Shown: positions 33,722 through 44,564 of the stretch, one piece after another | Layout of the letters: every line of letters begins with the position of its first letter | How positions within the stretch are numbered: the stretch's first letter is position 1 | Source: Ahaetulla prasina | Lineage: Eukaryota > Chordata > Lepidosauria > Squamata > Colubridae | Assembly (NCBI RefSeq): GCF_028640845.1 | Contig: NC_080540.1 | Span: 93,260,061 to 93,324,060 of the forward strand | DNA length: 64,000 nucleotides | Reading direction: 5' to 3' | Notes under the pieces: generated by a model | Databases searched by the model: none | What the model saw: only the letters and a program-made list of their open reading frames with translations | Told to the model about the DNA's origin: nothing | Program-made: the position numbers and the translations under genes

Positions 33722-34740
33722 GGAGGTGCTCACTAATTTTCTGAATACTTCTACACAGAAGCTGTGTACTATTGTATACTATTGTGTACTATTGCTGTTT
33801 TCCAAATCCTTCCTGAAAATGGAAATATATGAAATGTATGCATGCAAAGCACATGTACTGGCTCTGACTTATGAATTTTCCTTGTCTATCAAGCTTTTTC
33901 TCCAGCTATTGAATCTTTCCCTTATACAAACCGTTCTGATTAAGAAGCATAGATGCTTCTCTTGTATCTGCATAAGAATTCCATCAAGGTTATTAGACTG
34001 AAAAACGTTAGTACATTCAGGCATTTATCTCTTAACTGTGAAGGCTGAAAACTCACTAAGGAGACAGCGTTATCTATGGTAGTCCCACAGTCTTATTCTT
34101 TTCTCTTAGCTGCCCCATGCTTTGTTCTTCCTGATATTCAGGTAGGAGGTCTAAAGACAAGCTATAATTATGTTCACAAGTGAGTACCATTTTTGGTGTG
34201 CTTAACCTCTCATTATTAATGTCCTAGATTGACTTCAATGCAAATGCAGCTCTCTGCACAATGCAAACATCTCTCTCCTTCAGTCTTTCTGAATTAATGC
34301 CCCTTTTTCTACCCAAATTCAAAGCTTCAGCAATTTGGGCAAATCAGTTAACAGTCCTATTTCTGTGCAAAGTTTGAAATAGGTTGCTGAAGTGGATTCC
34401 AAATTCTTATGTCCATAATACCTTATCTAGACTAGGCTAGTCTATATACCATTCAATGTTAATCAATAGGAGACTTTTCATGAAAGTGGTTTTTTATTCC
34501 ATTCTGGCAAGGATGGAAGTCTTTTTCACTCTCTATAAAAGGTCTTAGTGAGTGAGAATGAAGGAAAATCGAGTGGAACATGATTGGAAAAGACTAATAT
34601 TTAAGAAAAAGGCAGGCATAGAATTCAAACAGAAAGAGATATTATGAGGAGTGATGAATGATACGTTTCTCATAATGGTGTCTATTCTGAAAGTAGAAAA
34701 AGGTTCCTGGGTGTATAACAAATGTTTCTCTTATAAATAA
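33722..34740. other. Unique intergenic DNA
   Basis: No feature recognised before the zinc-finger relics. Confidence 0.35.
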
Positions 34741-34745
34741 GCCTA

Positions 34746-34905
34746 AATTATCACATTGGGGAGAAGCCATTTAAATGTGGAATGTGAAAAGGTTTTCATT
34801 CAGGGATAGAACTCAATTACCACCAACAAATTCACACCAAGGAAAAACTGATTAAGTGTTCTGAGTCTGGAATTAACTTCCATTGGATGGTGAGTTTGTT
34901 TAGAG
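34746..34905 (+). pseudogene. C2H2 zinc-finger pseudogene fragment
   Basis: One frame reads HIGEKPFKCGM, a stop, KGFHSGIELNYHQQIHTKEK, then LIKCSESGINFHW. The inter-finger linker TGEKP and the C-x2-C...H-x3-H spacing of Kruppel-type fingers are recognisable, although the second cysteine of finger one and several other ligands are changed. Such genes encode sequence-specific nuclear DNA-binding repressors. This one cannot be expressed intact. It is the first of three same-strand clusters (see 35947 and 38130). Confidence 0.75.
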
Positions 34906-34959
34906 AACAAAATCTGCACACAGCACAGAAATCATCTATGTCTAGTTTAATGAAAAGAA

Positions 34960-35278
34960 GGACTAGGGGTGACATGATAGCAGTGTTCTGATATCCCAGG
35001 GGTTACCACAAAGAAGAGGGAGTCAAACTATTCTCCAAGGCACCTGAGGGCATGACGAGAAGTGATGGATGTAAACTAATCAAGGAGACAAGCAACCTAG
35101 AACTAAGGAGAAATTTCCCGACCGTTAGAACAATTAATCAGTGGAGCAATTTGCCTCCAGAAGTTGTGAATGCTTCAACACTGGAAGTTTTTAAGAAGAG
35201 ATTGGATAACCATTAGTATAGGGCTTCCTGCCTATGTAGGGGGTTGGACTAGAAGACCTCCAAGGTCCCTTCCAACTT
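34960..35278 (+). pseudogene. CR1 LINE 3' end
   Basis: It encodes a degenerate C-terminus, NLELRRNFPTV, then QWSNLPPEVVNASTLEVFKK with RLDNH. The conserved CR1 terminus follows: GGGGGTTGGACTAGAAGACC, TCCAAGGTCCCTTCCAACTT. It runs straight into an (ATTCT)n tract. It is 5'-truncated and sits between zinc-finger fragments. Confidence 0.85.
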
Positions 35279-35369
35279 TGCTATTCTATTCTATTCTATT
35301 CTATTCTATTCTATTCTATTCTATTCTATTCTATTCTATTCTATTCTATTCTACTCTACTCTACTCTAG
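35279..35369. repeat. (ATTCT)n microsatellite at the CR1 3' tail
   Basis: Perfect ATTCT units pass into (CTACT)n at the far end. It starts where the CR1 terminus stops. Confidence 0.97.
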
Positions 35370-35946
35370 TCTTTGTATATGTGCCTATATAACCTATTAT
35401 ATTTTACTGAATTGTCACATGAATATATCTACAAAAACATGAATTCCTCAACAGGACAGTAGTTTTTTTTTTAGCTTGTGCTTCAATGCATTTTTATATA
35501 CTGTATGTCTGTGTATACACAAACACATACATATACATTATTGTTGGCTTTATGAGTCAACGATAATGAAATACAAGTGGATTTTTATAAGGTATAGTTC
35601 AAGCACTAAACAGACAGATACCCAAATAGTTTAAGATTGGAACTGTGATTGTTCCATTAACCTAGATGGCCTTCTGCACTTTTGCCAGTCTCCTTAAACT
35701 TTTGCCTGGAGTTTAACATGAAAACCTTCTGGCTTTCCAGGTGCCTATATCCTTACCTGAAAAAAAGTTTTGGAAGTTTAAGTCAACAACTATTCCCTGT
35801 TACCATGAAAAAGACCTGTTTCCTTCAGGCTTCTGATTTGCACTGCCTAAAGACAGGCCCTTTTCTCCCCGTAAGGCAAGAAATGTGGTCTCTGCTGGAC
35901 AATCTGTTTAGTTTGTGAACTAATTTACTCAATTGGCTGAGAGTGA

Positions 35947-36340
35947 AGGTTACACCTGTGATGAGGAAAGCACTAAGAAAAGAAGTCCTGTATAACACCT
36001 CACCAAAGAATTCACCACCTGAAAGATAGTATTTAAATGTTCAGAGCAGAGATGGGATTTCAAACACCATGCAAACCATGATAAATTTACACATAGGGAA
36101 AACCATTTCCAGTGTCCCATACATTGGGAAAAAAAATTCAGATGCTGGAAGGACTTGGTTTCCCACCAAATAACTAGCACAGTAGAGAACCTATTAAATG
36201 CTTAGAGTGTGGAAAACACTTCCGTCACTCGTCAGACCTAATTAGGCACCAGAGAATTCACACCAGGGAGAAACTAATTAAGGGCTCAAAGTGTAGACTT
36301 GCAGAGAAAGCCTTATTGGCACAAGCGATCTCACACAGGA
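35947..36340 (+). pseudogene. C2H2 zinc-finger array pseudogene
   Basis: About four decayed fingers lie in a row. The first reads GYTCDEESTKKRSPV, stop, HLTKEFTT. A second is seen only as INLHIGKT, followed by ENHFQCPIHWEKKFRCWKDL with VSHQIT. The best finger, at about 36194-36270, reads [20 protein letters not shown], then QRIHTREKL, with all four zinc ligands kept (C-x2-C, H-x3-H). The next, [18 protein letters not shown], is degenerate. The spacing matches a Kruppel-type tandem array. Stops and frameshifts rule out a working protein. Confidence 0.82.
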
Positions 36341-36349
36341 GATGGGAGA

Positions 36350-36560
36350 GGGGAGCCATGTTAGCCTAAACCAGCAAAAATCAAAAGGCATAACCTTCAT
36401 GAGCTGCGCCTTCCTGCATCAGATCTATACACTTTCATGAGTTGCAGCCCACTTCAGATGCAGCTTACAAAAGCTGATTGTTTTATTTGTTTACTGGGAA
36501 AGATGTTACTAGACTTCTTCAGATTTGTGTTGCATTGAGGAGAAAAGCGGTATATGAACC
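36350..36560. repeat. Probable old interspersed repeat
   Basis: The section GAGCCATGTTAGCCTAAACC, a TTTCATGAGTTGCAGCCCAC box and GTTACTAGACTTCTTCAGAT resemble a SINE-like repeat seen in reptiles, with AGC/CTT-type ends in both directions. I cannot name the family. Confidence 0.3.
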
Positions 36561-36712
36561 TTGGATGTGGGGGTCAAAGACTTCATAAAAGGGAGAAGCC
36601 AGCCCTGGCAGCTCACAAGTCATAGGTCACAAATCAATCTGAAAATTCAACAGTGCAATGTCTCTCTGGCAGCTGGTAAATGGTAGACTGCTATCACTAG
36701 GTAAAGAGTACA

Positions 36713-37106
36713 TGTGTCAACGCTGGAACTGACCTGATTGAGGCCATTTTGAGGCTTCCGGACTGGAACGAAGGGATGGGGGGGGGCGGAGTAGAGATAA
36801 CTGGGGTTTGTAGCCAAAACAAAATACTTTCTCTTGGGAACCAAGGACATTTCAGCAGGTGCTTGGAAGGAGAGGACTGAAGTCACCTAGCAACTGGACT
36901 GTATCCTGATTGGACCATGTGACTGATTGTTTTGAGAAAGTGAAAAACTTTTACTTTTAATTAGGTGAAAACTGCAGGAACATTTAGAATTGGGTTTCAC
37001 CAGCCTGTGCCAATATGGCATACCCAATAAAACTATTCTTTGAGGACTCTACCTGCCTTGGAGTTTTATTTGCTGTGAGTGTGTAACTTGGAGCCCTGGC
37101 AACACA
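36713..37106 (+). mobile_element. Putative solo LTR of an endogenous retroelement
   Basis: The block opens TGTGTCAACGCTGG, closes GCCCTGGCAACACA, and holds a polyadenylation signal CCCAATAAAACTATTC at 37020-37035. TTTGAGGACTCTACC follows it, as in an R/U5 boundary. TGTGT/ACACA are short inverted ends. No internal genes or second LTR are seen, so this is a solo LTR at most. I found no convincing target duplication. It lies between zinc-finger relics. Confidence 0.5.
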
Positions 37107-37109
37107 ACC

Positions 37110-38125
37110 GGTAACTCACTCTTCCATATTGCACAATGGGCTGTCAGTGTCTTTCTTAGATTCCTATTATTTATATTAGATCTTAGTCCTGGTAACTTCA
37201 GAAATATGTCTACATAATTTCCTTGGCACAAGGATGGAAATGGATGCACACTGTTTCATTCCAGAATATTTTTAAAAAGATATTATCTAGTGCGTCTGTG
37301 TGCAAGACAATGACAGGATGATGACTTATCAATCAGATGAATTTCAGTTAGAATCAATTTGTCAGTCAAACAAGCAGATTTAGGCGATTGCAATTTCTTG
37401 TGAATTTTACAGCTAGCTAAAACAAACATAAAAACTTGTTAATTTCTTCTAAAATTAAGTTGGCAATTTGGTTGGGGTGGGGGAAGAAAAAATGGTACAG
37501 CTAAAGCAGCCTCATTGAACAAAAGCTGTTATTTAGATTCACAAGTCCAAAACTGAAAATTGTAAGAGTCATAAAAGACTCTTTTCTGGGTTTTCCAGAA
37601 CTCTATAAAGCTGTCTGTTATACAACGGGAAAAGAGCATTAAAACCTTATTTATTCTGATTTTGGATCTTGATTCTGGCTGATTATGACTAATGTTATCA
37701 CTGATCAGAGAATCAGAATGGAAGAAAAATAGTAAAAAGCTTTCTAGCCACATCTAGAGATGCTAAAGCGAAGATTGGTTCTTTTTTATTTTTGCAATTA
37801 TAAAAAGTTGCCAGTTATGTTCATTGCTATATAATTACATCAAAGTTTTTCTAACTGAAAATAAAACTGAAACACATTCTCTCTCTCTCTCTCTCTCTTC
37901 CCTCTCCCTCTTTTTGCTAAACGTTTCTACAGGTGGAACAGAAGAGAGAAAGTTCTAAGGAAGGGGAAAAAAAGGAATAAATACTAGAATGAAATAGTTT
38001 GGGATTACCATCTATTACCCTTGAAATGATTAGGCAGAATGAGTCTTAACTATTGTTCTTCATGACTATTTTGCTGAAAAGAAGAAATTTTCTACCCAGA
38101 TGAATATCTGGGAATTTATCTCTGA
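37110..38125. other. Unique DNA with a (CT)n tract
   Basis: A (CT)n run spans about 37878-37910. Nothing else recognised. Confidence 0.4.
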
Positions 38126-38129
38126 TCCA

Positions 38130-38860
38130 TGTTCTCTAACTGAATCTGCTCAGAGAAAGGAACCCTACAAAGGCCCACCTTTTAGCCGGGATGCCTTGGG
38201 GAAGAACTTCAAAGGGATGGGATCTTATGTAGGGGTGAAGCCTTTAAAAAGGTCTTGACTGATTGAAGAGGGGCAGGAAACTATGCTGGCCAGGTGCAAC
38301 TATGGGGATGCTTTCCCTGCCCTAGTTAAAACACACTACATTGATTTCTTTTGCAAGCCAATCAACAAAGTCTGTTTATGAAGAGAAGACAAGTTGTGTT
38401 GCTCATTCCTAATGTCAGTAAACTGGTTTTGTTTCTTGATTGGAAAGTGGACAAAGTGAAGGAGGCTTTTCAATGGCTAAAGGATGGAAAGAGCTTTTCT
38501 CAGATGCCTAGGAACTCATTGGGTAACTCACATAGCAGAGAAACTGTGCACCTACCTGGAAGACCTCTCATCAGGTTCTGGCTCAAATTGTTCAGCAATG
38601 CATTCATGCAATCAAGCAACCATCCATATATGTGAAATGTGGAACGAATTGGAGTCCTTGATCACAGCTGACTTGACATCCAACAATTCCCCCAGAAGAA
38701 AAGTAATATGCATGCTGACCGCATGGAAAGAATACAAATCTTCCTCTACATCAGATAAATAATGTACATGGGGGAAATGTGGAAAAAAAAATGGAAGAGC
38801 TGTCAGGCAGTTTCACTCACTTAGGACAGAAGCAACATATTTGCAGAGTGCTCAAACGAT
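38130..38860 (+). pseudogene. Possible further C2H2 zinc-finger relics
   Basis: At 38463-38545 the frame reads AFQWLKDGKSFSQMPRNSLG, then NSHSRETVHL. GKSFSQ and a histidine followed by a RET (for TGE) stretch echo a finger and linker. RKEPYKGPPFS at 38155-38187 and a GGKCGKK-like block near 38768 could be others. Zinc ligands are mostly lost, so support comes mainly from lying downstream of the two clearer clusters on the same strand. Confidence 0.4.
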
Positions 38861-38899
38861 CATTCTTAATTCACAGGGGGATATGTCATTAGGAGAAGT

Positions 38900-39640
38900 T
38901 TTATTTTATAGAGATAAGTTCATACAACGGTATAACAGTGATTTACTGAGGTTGAGAAGAGCTTTTGTATGACTTATTCCTCTCCTCTACTATGTCATCT
39001 ACCTGTGTCTGTCTGTCTATCATATATCTCTCATCTCTCTCTCATCTCTCTCTCATCTATCAATCATCTATCTATTAACTATCATCTACCTTCTCTGGAC
39101 AGTAGTTGAGGGCCTCCTTCTTTAATTCTAAAGATATTTCCCTTTCCCAAGAATCCATGCACTAGTATATTAGTGATACTGTTCTTTGTCAGCATTTGAA
39201 ATAGATTTTTTTAAAAAAAGGGCACTGTCAAATTTATTTTGGAATTAATCTGACTATAACATAATTTTCCATGACATTTTCTTTCTTTCTTTTTCATCTT
39301 TATATCATCATGACTATTAATATTGAGGTCACACTATACTAATACTGTTCTGTCTACTTATTAATTGGTTTAATAATAAGAATAAAATGAGAACATTTTC
39401 CCAGGATTCCAGTTGTTTCCATTTTCTGAGTCACAACCTAGAATGTTTTGGGGTTTTTAGGGGACTTCTTTTGAGGGACAGACTGGCTAACAGTCTGTCA
39501 AATCATGATATATTATGGTTAATGTAATACTGTACTGTGCATCAAAATTATACAATAACCTAATGACTCTAATAATGCCTATAGTAATTACAAATGAAGC
39601 AAAGTACTAAGTCTAAATAAATATGCCAGTTTAAATGTAA
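38900..39640. other. Unique DNA with a TCTC/TCTA simple repeat
   Basis: An imperfect TCTG/TCTC/TCTA repeat spans about 39003-39090. No gene is seen. Confidence 0.45.
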
Positions 39641-39675
39641 ATGTACACACAGCATTGTGTATATTTGACCCTTTC

Positions 39676-39870
39676 AAAAGTATTGACAATTTGGAACTTT
39701 GGAATTGGAGAAGACTCCTGAGAATACTATTGCTAACAAAGAAAACAAACAAATGGATCCTCAAACAAATCGACTCAGTGTTCTCACTCAAGGCACAACT
39801 GACAAGATTCAAGTATGTACTTCAGGTACACTCTGCGAAGACCCAACTCTCTGGAAAAGGCTGTAATGCA
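39676..39870 (+). pseudogene. RTE-type LINE C-terminal fragment
   Basis: The frame reads LELWNWRRLLRILLLTKKTN, then KWILKQIDSVFSLKAQL. This parallels ELRCWRRFLRVPWTASRSN...EEINPDCSLEGQ in the BovB copy at 6150-6255. Divergence is high and the rest of the element is gone. Confidence 0.6.
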
Positions 39871-39989
39871 GGGATTTTCCTTCCTTGCAATTGCACTTGT
39901 AATTGTGATGGCCTTCCTTACCCAAGATGTTTCATGAAAGACTGCCTCCAATGTTTAATTGTCACATGAAGCATAACAAAAGAAAAGGG

Positions 39990-41480
39990 AAAGCAGGAAT
40001 ACCTTCATTTCTGTTTCAAATGGCCACTTGAATCTCACCTCAAGGTGGAAAGGAAACCACTTTGTTGTATCTTTACAAGGCCTCAGAACTAAGCTGTTGC
40101 AGCTAATTTGGAACTAGAAATCACTGGGAACTGGAAATGTAACTAGATCTCCTTTTCTTAGTTGCTATGGTTTGGGTCTATCTTTCCAGTTTACTTCCAT
40201 CTTGTTAAATTTGTTAAAGTTAAGCTTGTTAAGTTTTATTAAAAAACTTTTTATTATTTTTTTATTAAAAAACTGTATATGCTTATACCTCCTTATATTT
40301 ACTCATATATGTGTTTATATATATAATCTATATAATCTTTTTGTATGATACCTACATATATTGTTGTGACAAAATAAAATAAATAAAATAAATAAATAAA
40401 CTGGTTTACAGCAGTATTTTTGAAATTTGGCAAGTTTAAGATGTGTGCATTTTAACTTCCAGAATTTTCCAACTAGCAATTCTGGGAGCTGAAATTCACG
40501 CATCTTAAAGTTGCCAACACCGTTATAGAGAAAACAGACTGAACTGACTAGATACCACCACTTATTCAGGAGAATGAATGAGAAAATGCCATATCTCTAT
40601 CCAGTGTTTCAATCCTTCAACTTTAATAGCAGCCACTCAGTTTGAAAGATTGCACTTAGTCTTGCTAATAATATATTTGGAAAACAAAAATATTTCTCTA
40701 TTTCCCTTGCATTTTTCCATTCTTTCCAGATAGACAAAAGCAAATAATAATGGATTTATTTCTCACTTTAGAAACATCTCCTCCCACAATTTCTCTCTAA
40801 ATAGCTAAGCAGCTTTGTACTGGTATAGACTCTTCAGGAATAAAAGAAGCTTACATACAGACAGGATTTGAAGCATTCTTCAACAATACCTGGAGGAGAA
40901 CCTTTGTGGTGAAGAGAGAGACTTGAAACAAGCTTTAGTGACACATATTGTGCTTCGTAACCCTTTGAAGTCTTTCTTTCTTGCTCAGTATCTCAATGGT
41001 TACTTTTTCATTCTCAATTGGAAAGCCATCAAAGTTGGCTGGAAGGACCTGAGCTGTATGTAAAGCTGAACAAATAGTTTCTTTGATTTTATGTACAACA
41101 GTCATTTTGAAGATTCCCTCCCTCCCCCCCCCCCATGTTGTGCTTTATAAAGGCTCCAGGTTCATTGGAAAGGGTGCAGAACTCTTCGGTGAATATTGGA
41201 GAAAAGAAACCAGATTGCAAGTGCATTATATCATCAGAGATGTGTGACAATAGCTGGCCAAGATTCAGTACTTTTCATCCTGACCTTTGCGGGCTACCAG
41301 GTCTTGCAGTGGCTCTTTACTCCATGATATGAGGAAGGGACAGTTTCTGACGTAAATCTTGCCATTATTGCAAGCAAAGTCAGGCTTTGGCACAATATGT
41401 GTCCATGTGGATCCTATGCTAGTTCAAGGACAATTTCTCTGTCCTTTTGTTTATAAGTAATATCTCTTAAATATCTTTTG
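39990..41480. other. Unique DNA with one diverged MITE
   Basis: Apart from the palindromic hAT relic at about 40412-40525 and an AAATA run at 40374-40400, nothing is recognised. Confidence 0.4.
40412..40525. mobile_element. Diverged palindromic hAT MITE
   Basis: GGCAAGTTTAAGATGTGTGC pairs with the complementary arm near 40480-40515. The family's ACTTCCAGAATTTTCCAACT and AATTCTGGGAGCTGAAATTC arms are recognisable. The termini are eroded and there is no clear duplication, so this is an older copy than those at 8304-10741. Confidence 0.6.
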
Positions 41481-41484
41481 TTAT

Positions 41485-42139
41485 TGTTGGAAGAAATGTC
41501 CATCTGGGTTCAGTTCCAAGTGGGCAAAAAGACACTGGAAACATGGAGACTGCTTGGAAAGATGGTTTAATGGTGGTCAGGAATCACATACTGTAGCCTG
41601 AGTTCCTGAACAGGAGCACATGGCTTGCATTCCTGAGTAGAAAAGGTGATCACATGTTTCAAGGTGTTGGGTGAAGAACCAGAGAGGAAAGGAGAAGAAG
41701 AGAAGAAAAGGAGAAGAGAAAGACAAGATGCTGAGTGCCTGAGTTTATACCCTCTGTGGGGCCCCACTTGGTGTTTCCTGTTCCTGTATAAGAAATGTAC
41801 CCTGATTGGTTGTCAAACTCCAGGTGGTCTAGGGGTCTTAGCTAACTTTGTAGGTTGTCTCTCAAGCTTGCTTGAGCCTTGCCATGTGGTGAGTTTCTGT
41901 TGCTAGATGGATCCTATTGTGTTGCAGATGATGGTCCATTGACATAGGTGGGGGGAATGAGTGAGCTTGGCTGAGGCCCTAATGGCCCATTGACAAAGGT
42001 ATGAGGAGGCAGGAAGCTGCTTTGTCTTTAAAACAGGTTTTTTCATTTCTCATCCAGGGAAACACAATACTCTGCTCTATTCAATATTCTCCAAAATATT
42101 TCATTCTTCTAGGAGAAGGGTGAGTGCTAACTTCCTACA
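41485..42139 (-). mobile_element. Putative solo LTR
   Basis: The 655-bp block starts TGTTGGAAG and ends CTTCCTACA, a 9-bp inverted pair with TG...CA edges. On the minus strand it carries a TATA-like GGGTATAAACTC near 41742-41753 and, downstream, an ATTAAA signal near 41565-41570, which is the order expected of an LTR promoter and poly(A) signal. No flanking duplication is visible, and there are no internal retroelement genes. Confidence 0.5.
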
Positions 42140-42424
42140 TTGTGTATAATAATTAAACGGTAGACTATATTATGTCTCAGTTTTACCCAAGTTAACAAAT
42201 CTCTAAATTTAGAAGAACTTCTTGTCCCATAAAACTTTGGTGAGCTGTTAGTTTGGTAAACTTGAATGAAGCTAGGTAGCCTTTTTCCAAGAGCAATGAA
42301 ATACAAGAAGCATATCATATTTTCAGATTATACTTAGGCAACAGAGCCTCCTGGTCAAAGAAAATGGTAATTTTCTGACAACCATACATCAATGTATGCT
42401 GTTACCTGTTACTGCATGCCTCCC

Positions 42425-42863
42425 ACCGACCCGTACGCTCTCACAGAGAGGGACTTCTCAGGGTGCTGTCCGCTAAGCAATGCTGGCTGGCGGCCCCCAG
42501 GGGAAGGTCCTTCTCTGTGGGGGTTCCCACACTCTGGAACGAACTTCCCCCGGGTTTACGCCAAATACCTGACCTTCGGACCTTCCGCCGCGAACTGAAG
42601 ACACATCTTTTTATTCGCGCGGGGCTGGCTTAAATTTTATTGATTTTTAAATTTTCTATTATTAATTTTAAGGGTTTTTAGTTTTTTTATATATTTTAAA
42701 GTTTTTTAGGCCAATTATAAAATAAGTTTTTTAATTTGTATTTTAAATTGTATATTGTATGGTTTGTTTTTACTTTGGCTGTACATCGCCCTGAGTCCTT
42801 CGGGAGAAGGGTGGTATAAAAATCGAATAAATAAATAAATAATAAATAAATAAATAAATAAAT
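42425..42863 (+). pseudogene. L2-like LINE 3' end, second copy
   Basis: It is the same family as 6600-7262, starting within ORF2 at CCGACCCGTACGCTCTCACA. PxGRSFSVGVPTLWNELPP-like coding text and FRRELKTHLFIRAGLA remain across frames. The 3' UTR ends CGCCCTGAGTCCTTCGGGAG, AAGGGTGGTATAAAAATCGA and an (AAAT)n tail. It is 5'-truncated. Confidence 0.8.
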
Positions 42864-42894
42864 GGTCTTATTGTGGAATTATTGTTACTTCTGG

Positions 42895-43905
42895 ATAAAA
42901 CCTAATTGGGAGATACAATACAAAGTCATTACAAAAACTGCTACAAACTTGATTGCAGAAAATATGGCTTCAGTAACAGAGTGGTCAATGCCTGGAATGC
43001 ACTAAGTGACTCTGTAGTTTCTTCCCCAAAACCCCAGTTTAAGCTTAAACTGTCTGCTGTTGACCTCACCCCATTCCTAAGAGGTCTGTAAGGGGCATGC
43101 CGGGATGAAATGTAAAATTTGTTACTACCGGTTCTGTGGGTGTGGCTTGGTGGGGTAATATGACTGGGTGGGCATGGCCAACTTTTTTTTTTATTTTTAA
43201 AAGCATTTTTTCTACAACCTCTTCGGCCGAAGAGCTTGTAAAAAAATGCTTTTAAAAGCCTATAATGATCAGGCAACTCAGCTGGGATCACCAGAGGAAA
43301 AAAAGCTTTTAAAGGGTTTTGACAATCCCAGCTGAATTGCCTGATCACCAGAATCTTTTAAAGATTTTCTTTACAACTTCTTCGGCAGAAGAGCTTGTAA
43401 AAAATGCTTTTAAAAGGTTATGGCGATCAGGCAACTCAGCTGGGATTGTCAGAGGAGCCTTTTAAAAACTTTTTAAAAAACATTTTAGATTTTTGAAGAA
43501 AAAATGCTTTTAAAGGGTTCTGATGATCCCAGCTGAGCCGCGCGATCATCAGAGGCTTTTTTTTTCTTTTAAAAGTATTTTTTCGGCTGAAGAAAAATGC
43601 TTTTAAAAGTAAAAAAAAACCCTCTAATGATCACGCGGCTCAGCTGGGGCGGGGGGGGGGGAGACACAGGGATTTTTGCTACCGGTTCTCCAAACCACCC
43701 ACCGCCATTGCTACTGGATCAGGTGATCCGGTCTGAACCGGGAGCATTTCACCCCAGGGCATGCATAAGTACACCTGTGTGCCTACCGTCCCTATCCTAA
43801 TATTCCTTTTTACTTACTCTTTTCATGTATCCAAATTATGTTTATACTTTTACGTGTTATCATATATATGACTGACAACTAAATAAATAAAATAAATTAA
43901 ATAAA
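42895..43905 (+). pseudogene. CR1-like LINE 3' end split by a hAT
   Basis: 42951-43090 encodes LDCRKYGFSNRVVNAWNALS and ends in KLSAVDLTPFLRGL, the ORF2 C-terminus. The 3' UTR is cut at 43100 and resumes at 43757 with GGGCATGCATAAGTACACCT, continuing to the TATGACTGACAACTAAATAA end and AAATAAA tail. Comparison with the uninterrupted minus-strand copy at 20661-21116 confirms the junction. The hAT 43101-43756 accounts for the gap. Confidence 0.85.
43101..43756. mobile_element. Hairpin-array hAT element nested in a LINE, 8-bp TSD
   Basis: The ends CGGGATGAAATGTAAA and, reversed, TGGGGTGAAATGCTCCCGGT face each other. ACTACCGGTTCTGTGGGTGT and GCTACCGGTTCTCCAAAC lie just inside. The octamer GGGCATGC at 43093-43100 and 43757-43764 is identical and is single-copy in the uninterrupted LINE. 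From about 43185 to 43625 the interior is serial hairpins: AAAAGCATTTTTTCTACAAC arms with loops such as CTCTTCGGCCGAAGAG, alternating with GATCAGGCAACTCAGCTGGG dyads. There is no coding capacity. Confidence 0.9.
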
Positions 43906-44009
43906 TAAACCTACTATGTAATTCAAAAATATAATGGAGAACACTGGAAGGCATTGAGAAGACCAGAAAAACTAGAAGGATCAATAGAAAAGAATATTTT
44001 TAGCTTAGG

Positions 44010-44172
44010 GATGAATCCTTGGTGCTCTCTTTCTTGTAGACGTTTCATTTCCAAATTAGGTTACATCATCAGTGCTAGTAGGGAGTGGGATTTACTTTCA
44101 TTTTATATACTAGTGTCTTGCCCTGTCGGTATTGAGGGGAATCAGGTCAGAGAGCACCAAAGACCCTAAACT
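44010..44172 (+). repeat. Snake interspersed repeat fragment (GGTGCTCTC type)
   Basis: Related to 31369-31440. It begins CCTTGGTGCTCTCTTTCTTG and ends GGTCAGAGAGCACCAAAGAC, so GGTGCTCTC and GAGAGCACC form inverted ends about 150 bp apart. The class is uncertain. Confidence 0.45.
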
Positions 44173-44329
44173 AGAAGGACACAGATCCTTCTAGGTATCC
44201 ATAGAAGTCTCCATTTTGAGTCCTGGCTGCGAACTCAGTATAAATGGCTCTAATTAATCAGGATCATTCATGTATGGGATTGACTAAACGATATCTACAA
44301 CTTTTTCCTATTCTACAATTCAGGAGCAG

Positions 44330-44560
44330 GAGCCCTGGTAGTGCAGTGGTTAGAATGCAGTATTGCAGGCTAACTTTATCCACTGCCTGGAGTTTGATCC
44401 TGGCCTGCTCAGGGTTGACTCAGCCTTCCATTCTTCTAAGGTCAGTAAAATGAGGACCTAGATTGTTGGGAGCAATCTGCTGATATTTGTAAACCTCTTA
44501 GAGAGGGCTGTAAAGCACTATGAAGCAGTACGTAAGTCTAAGTGCTATTGCTATTGTTAT
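44330..44560 (+). mobile_element. MIR/CORE-like tRNA SINE, full length
   Basis: Head GAGCCCTGGTAGTGCAGTGG with A box GTGCAGTGGTTAG, and B box GAGTTTGATCC at about 44389. The body is GTTGACTCAGCCTTCCATTC, AAAATGAGGACCTAGATTGT, then AGAGAGGGCTGTAAAGCACT and TAAGTCTAAGTGCTATTGCT. The 3' part is reminiscent of MIR-type SINE tails, but the family name is my inference. Confidence 0.85.
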
Positions 44561-44564
44561 TCAG

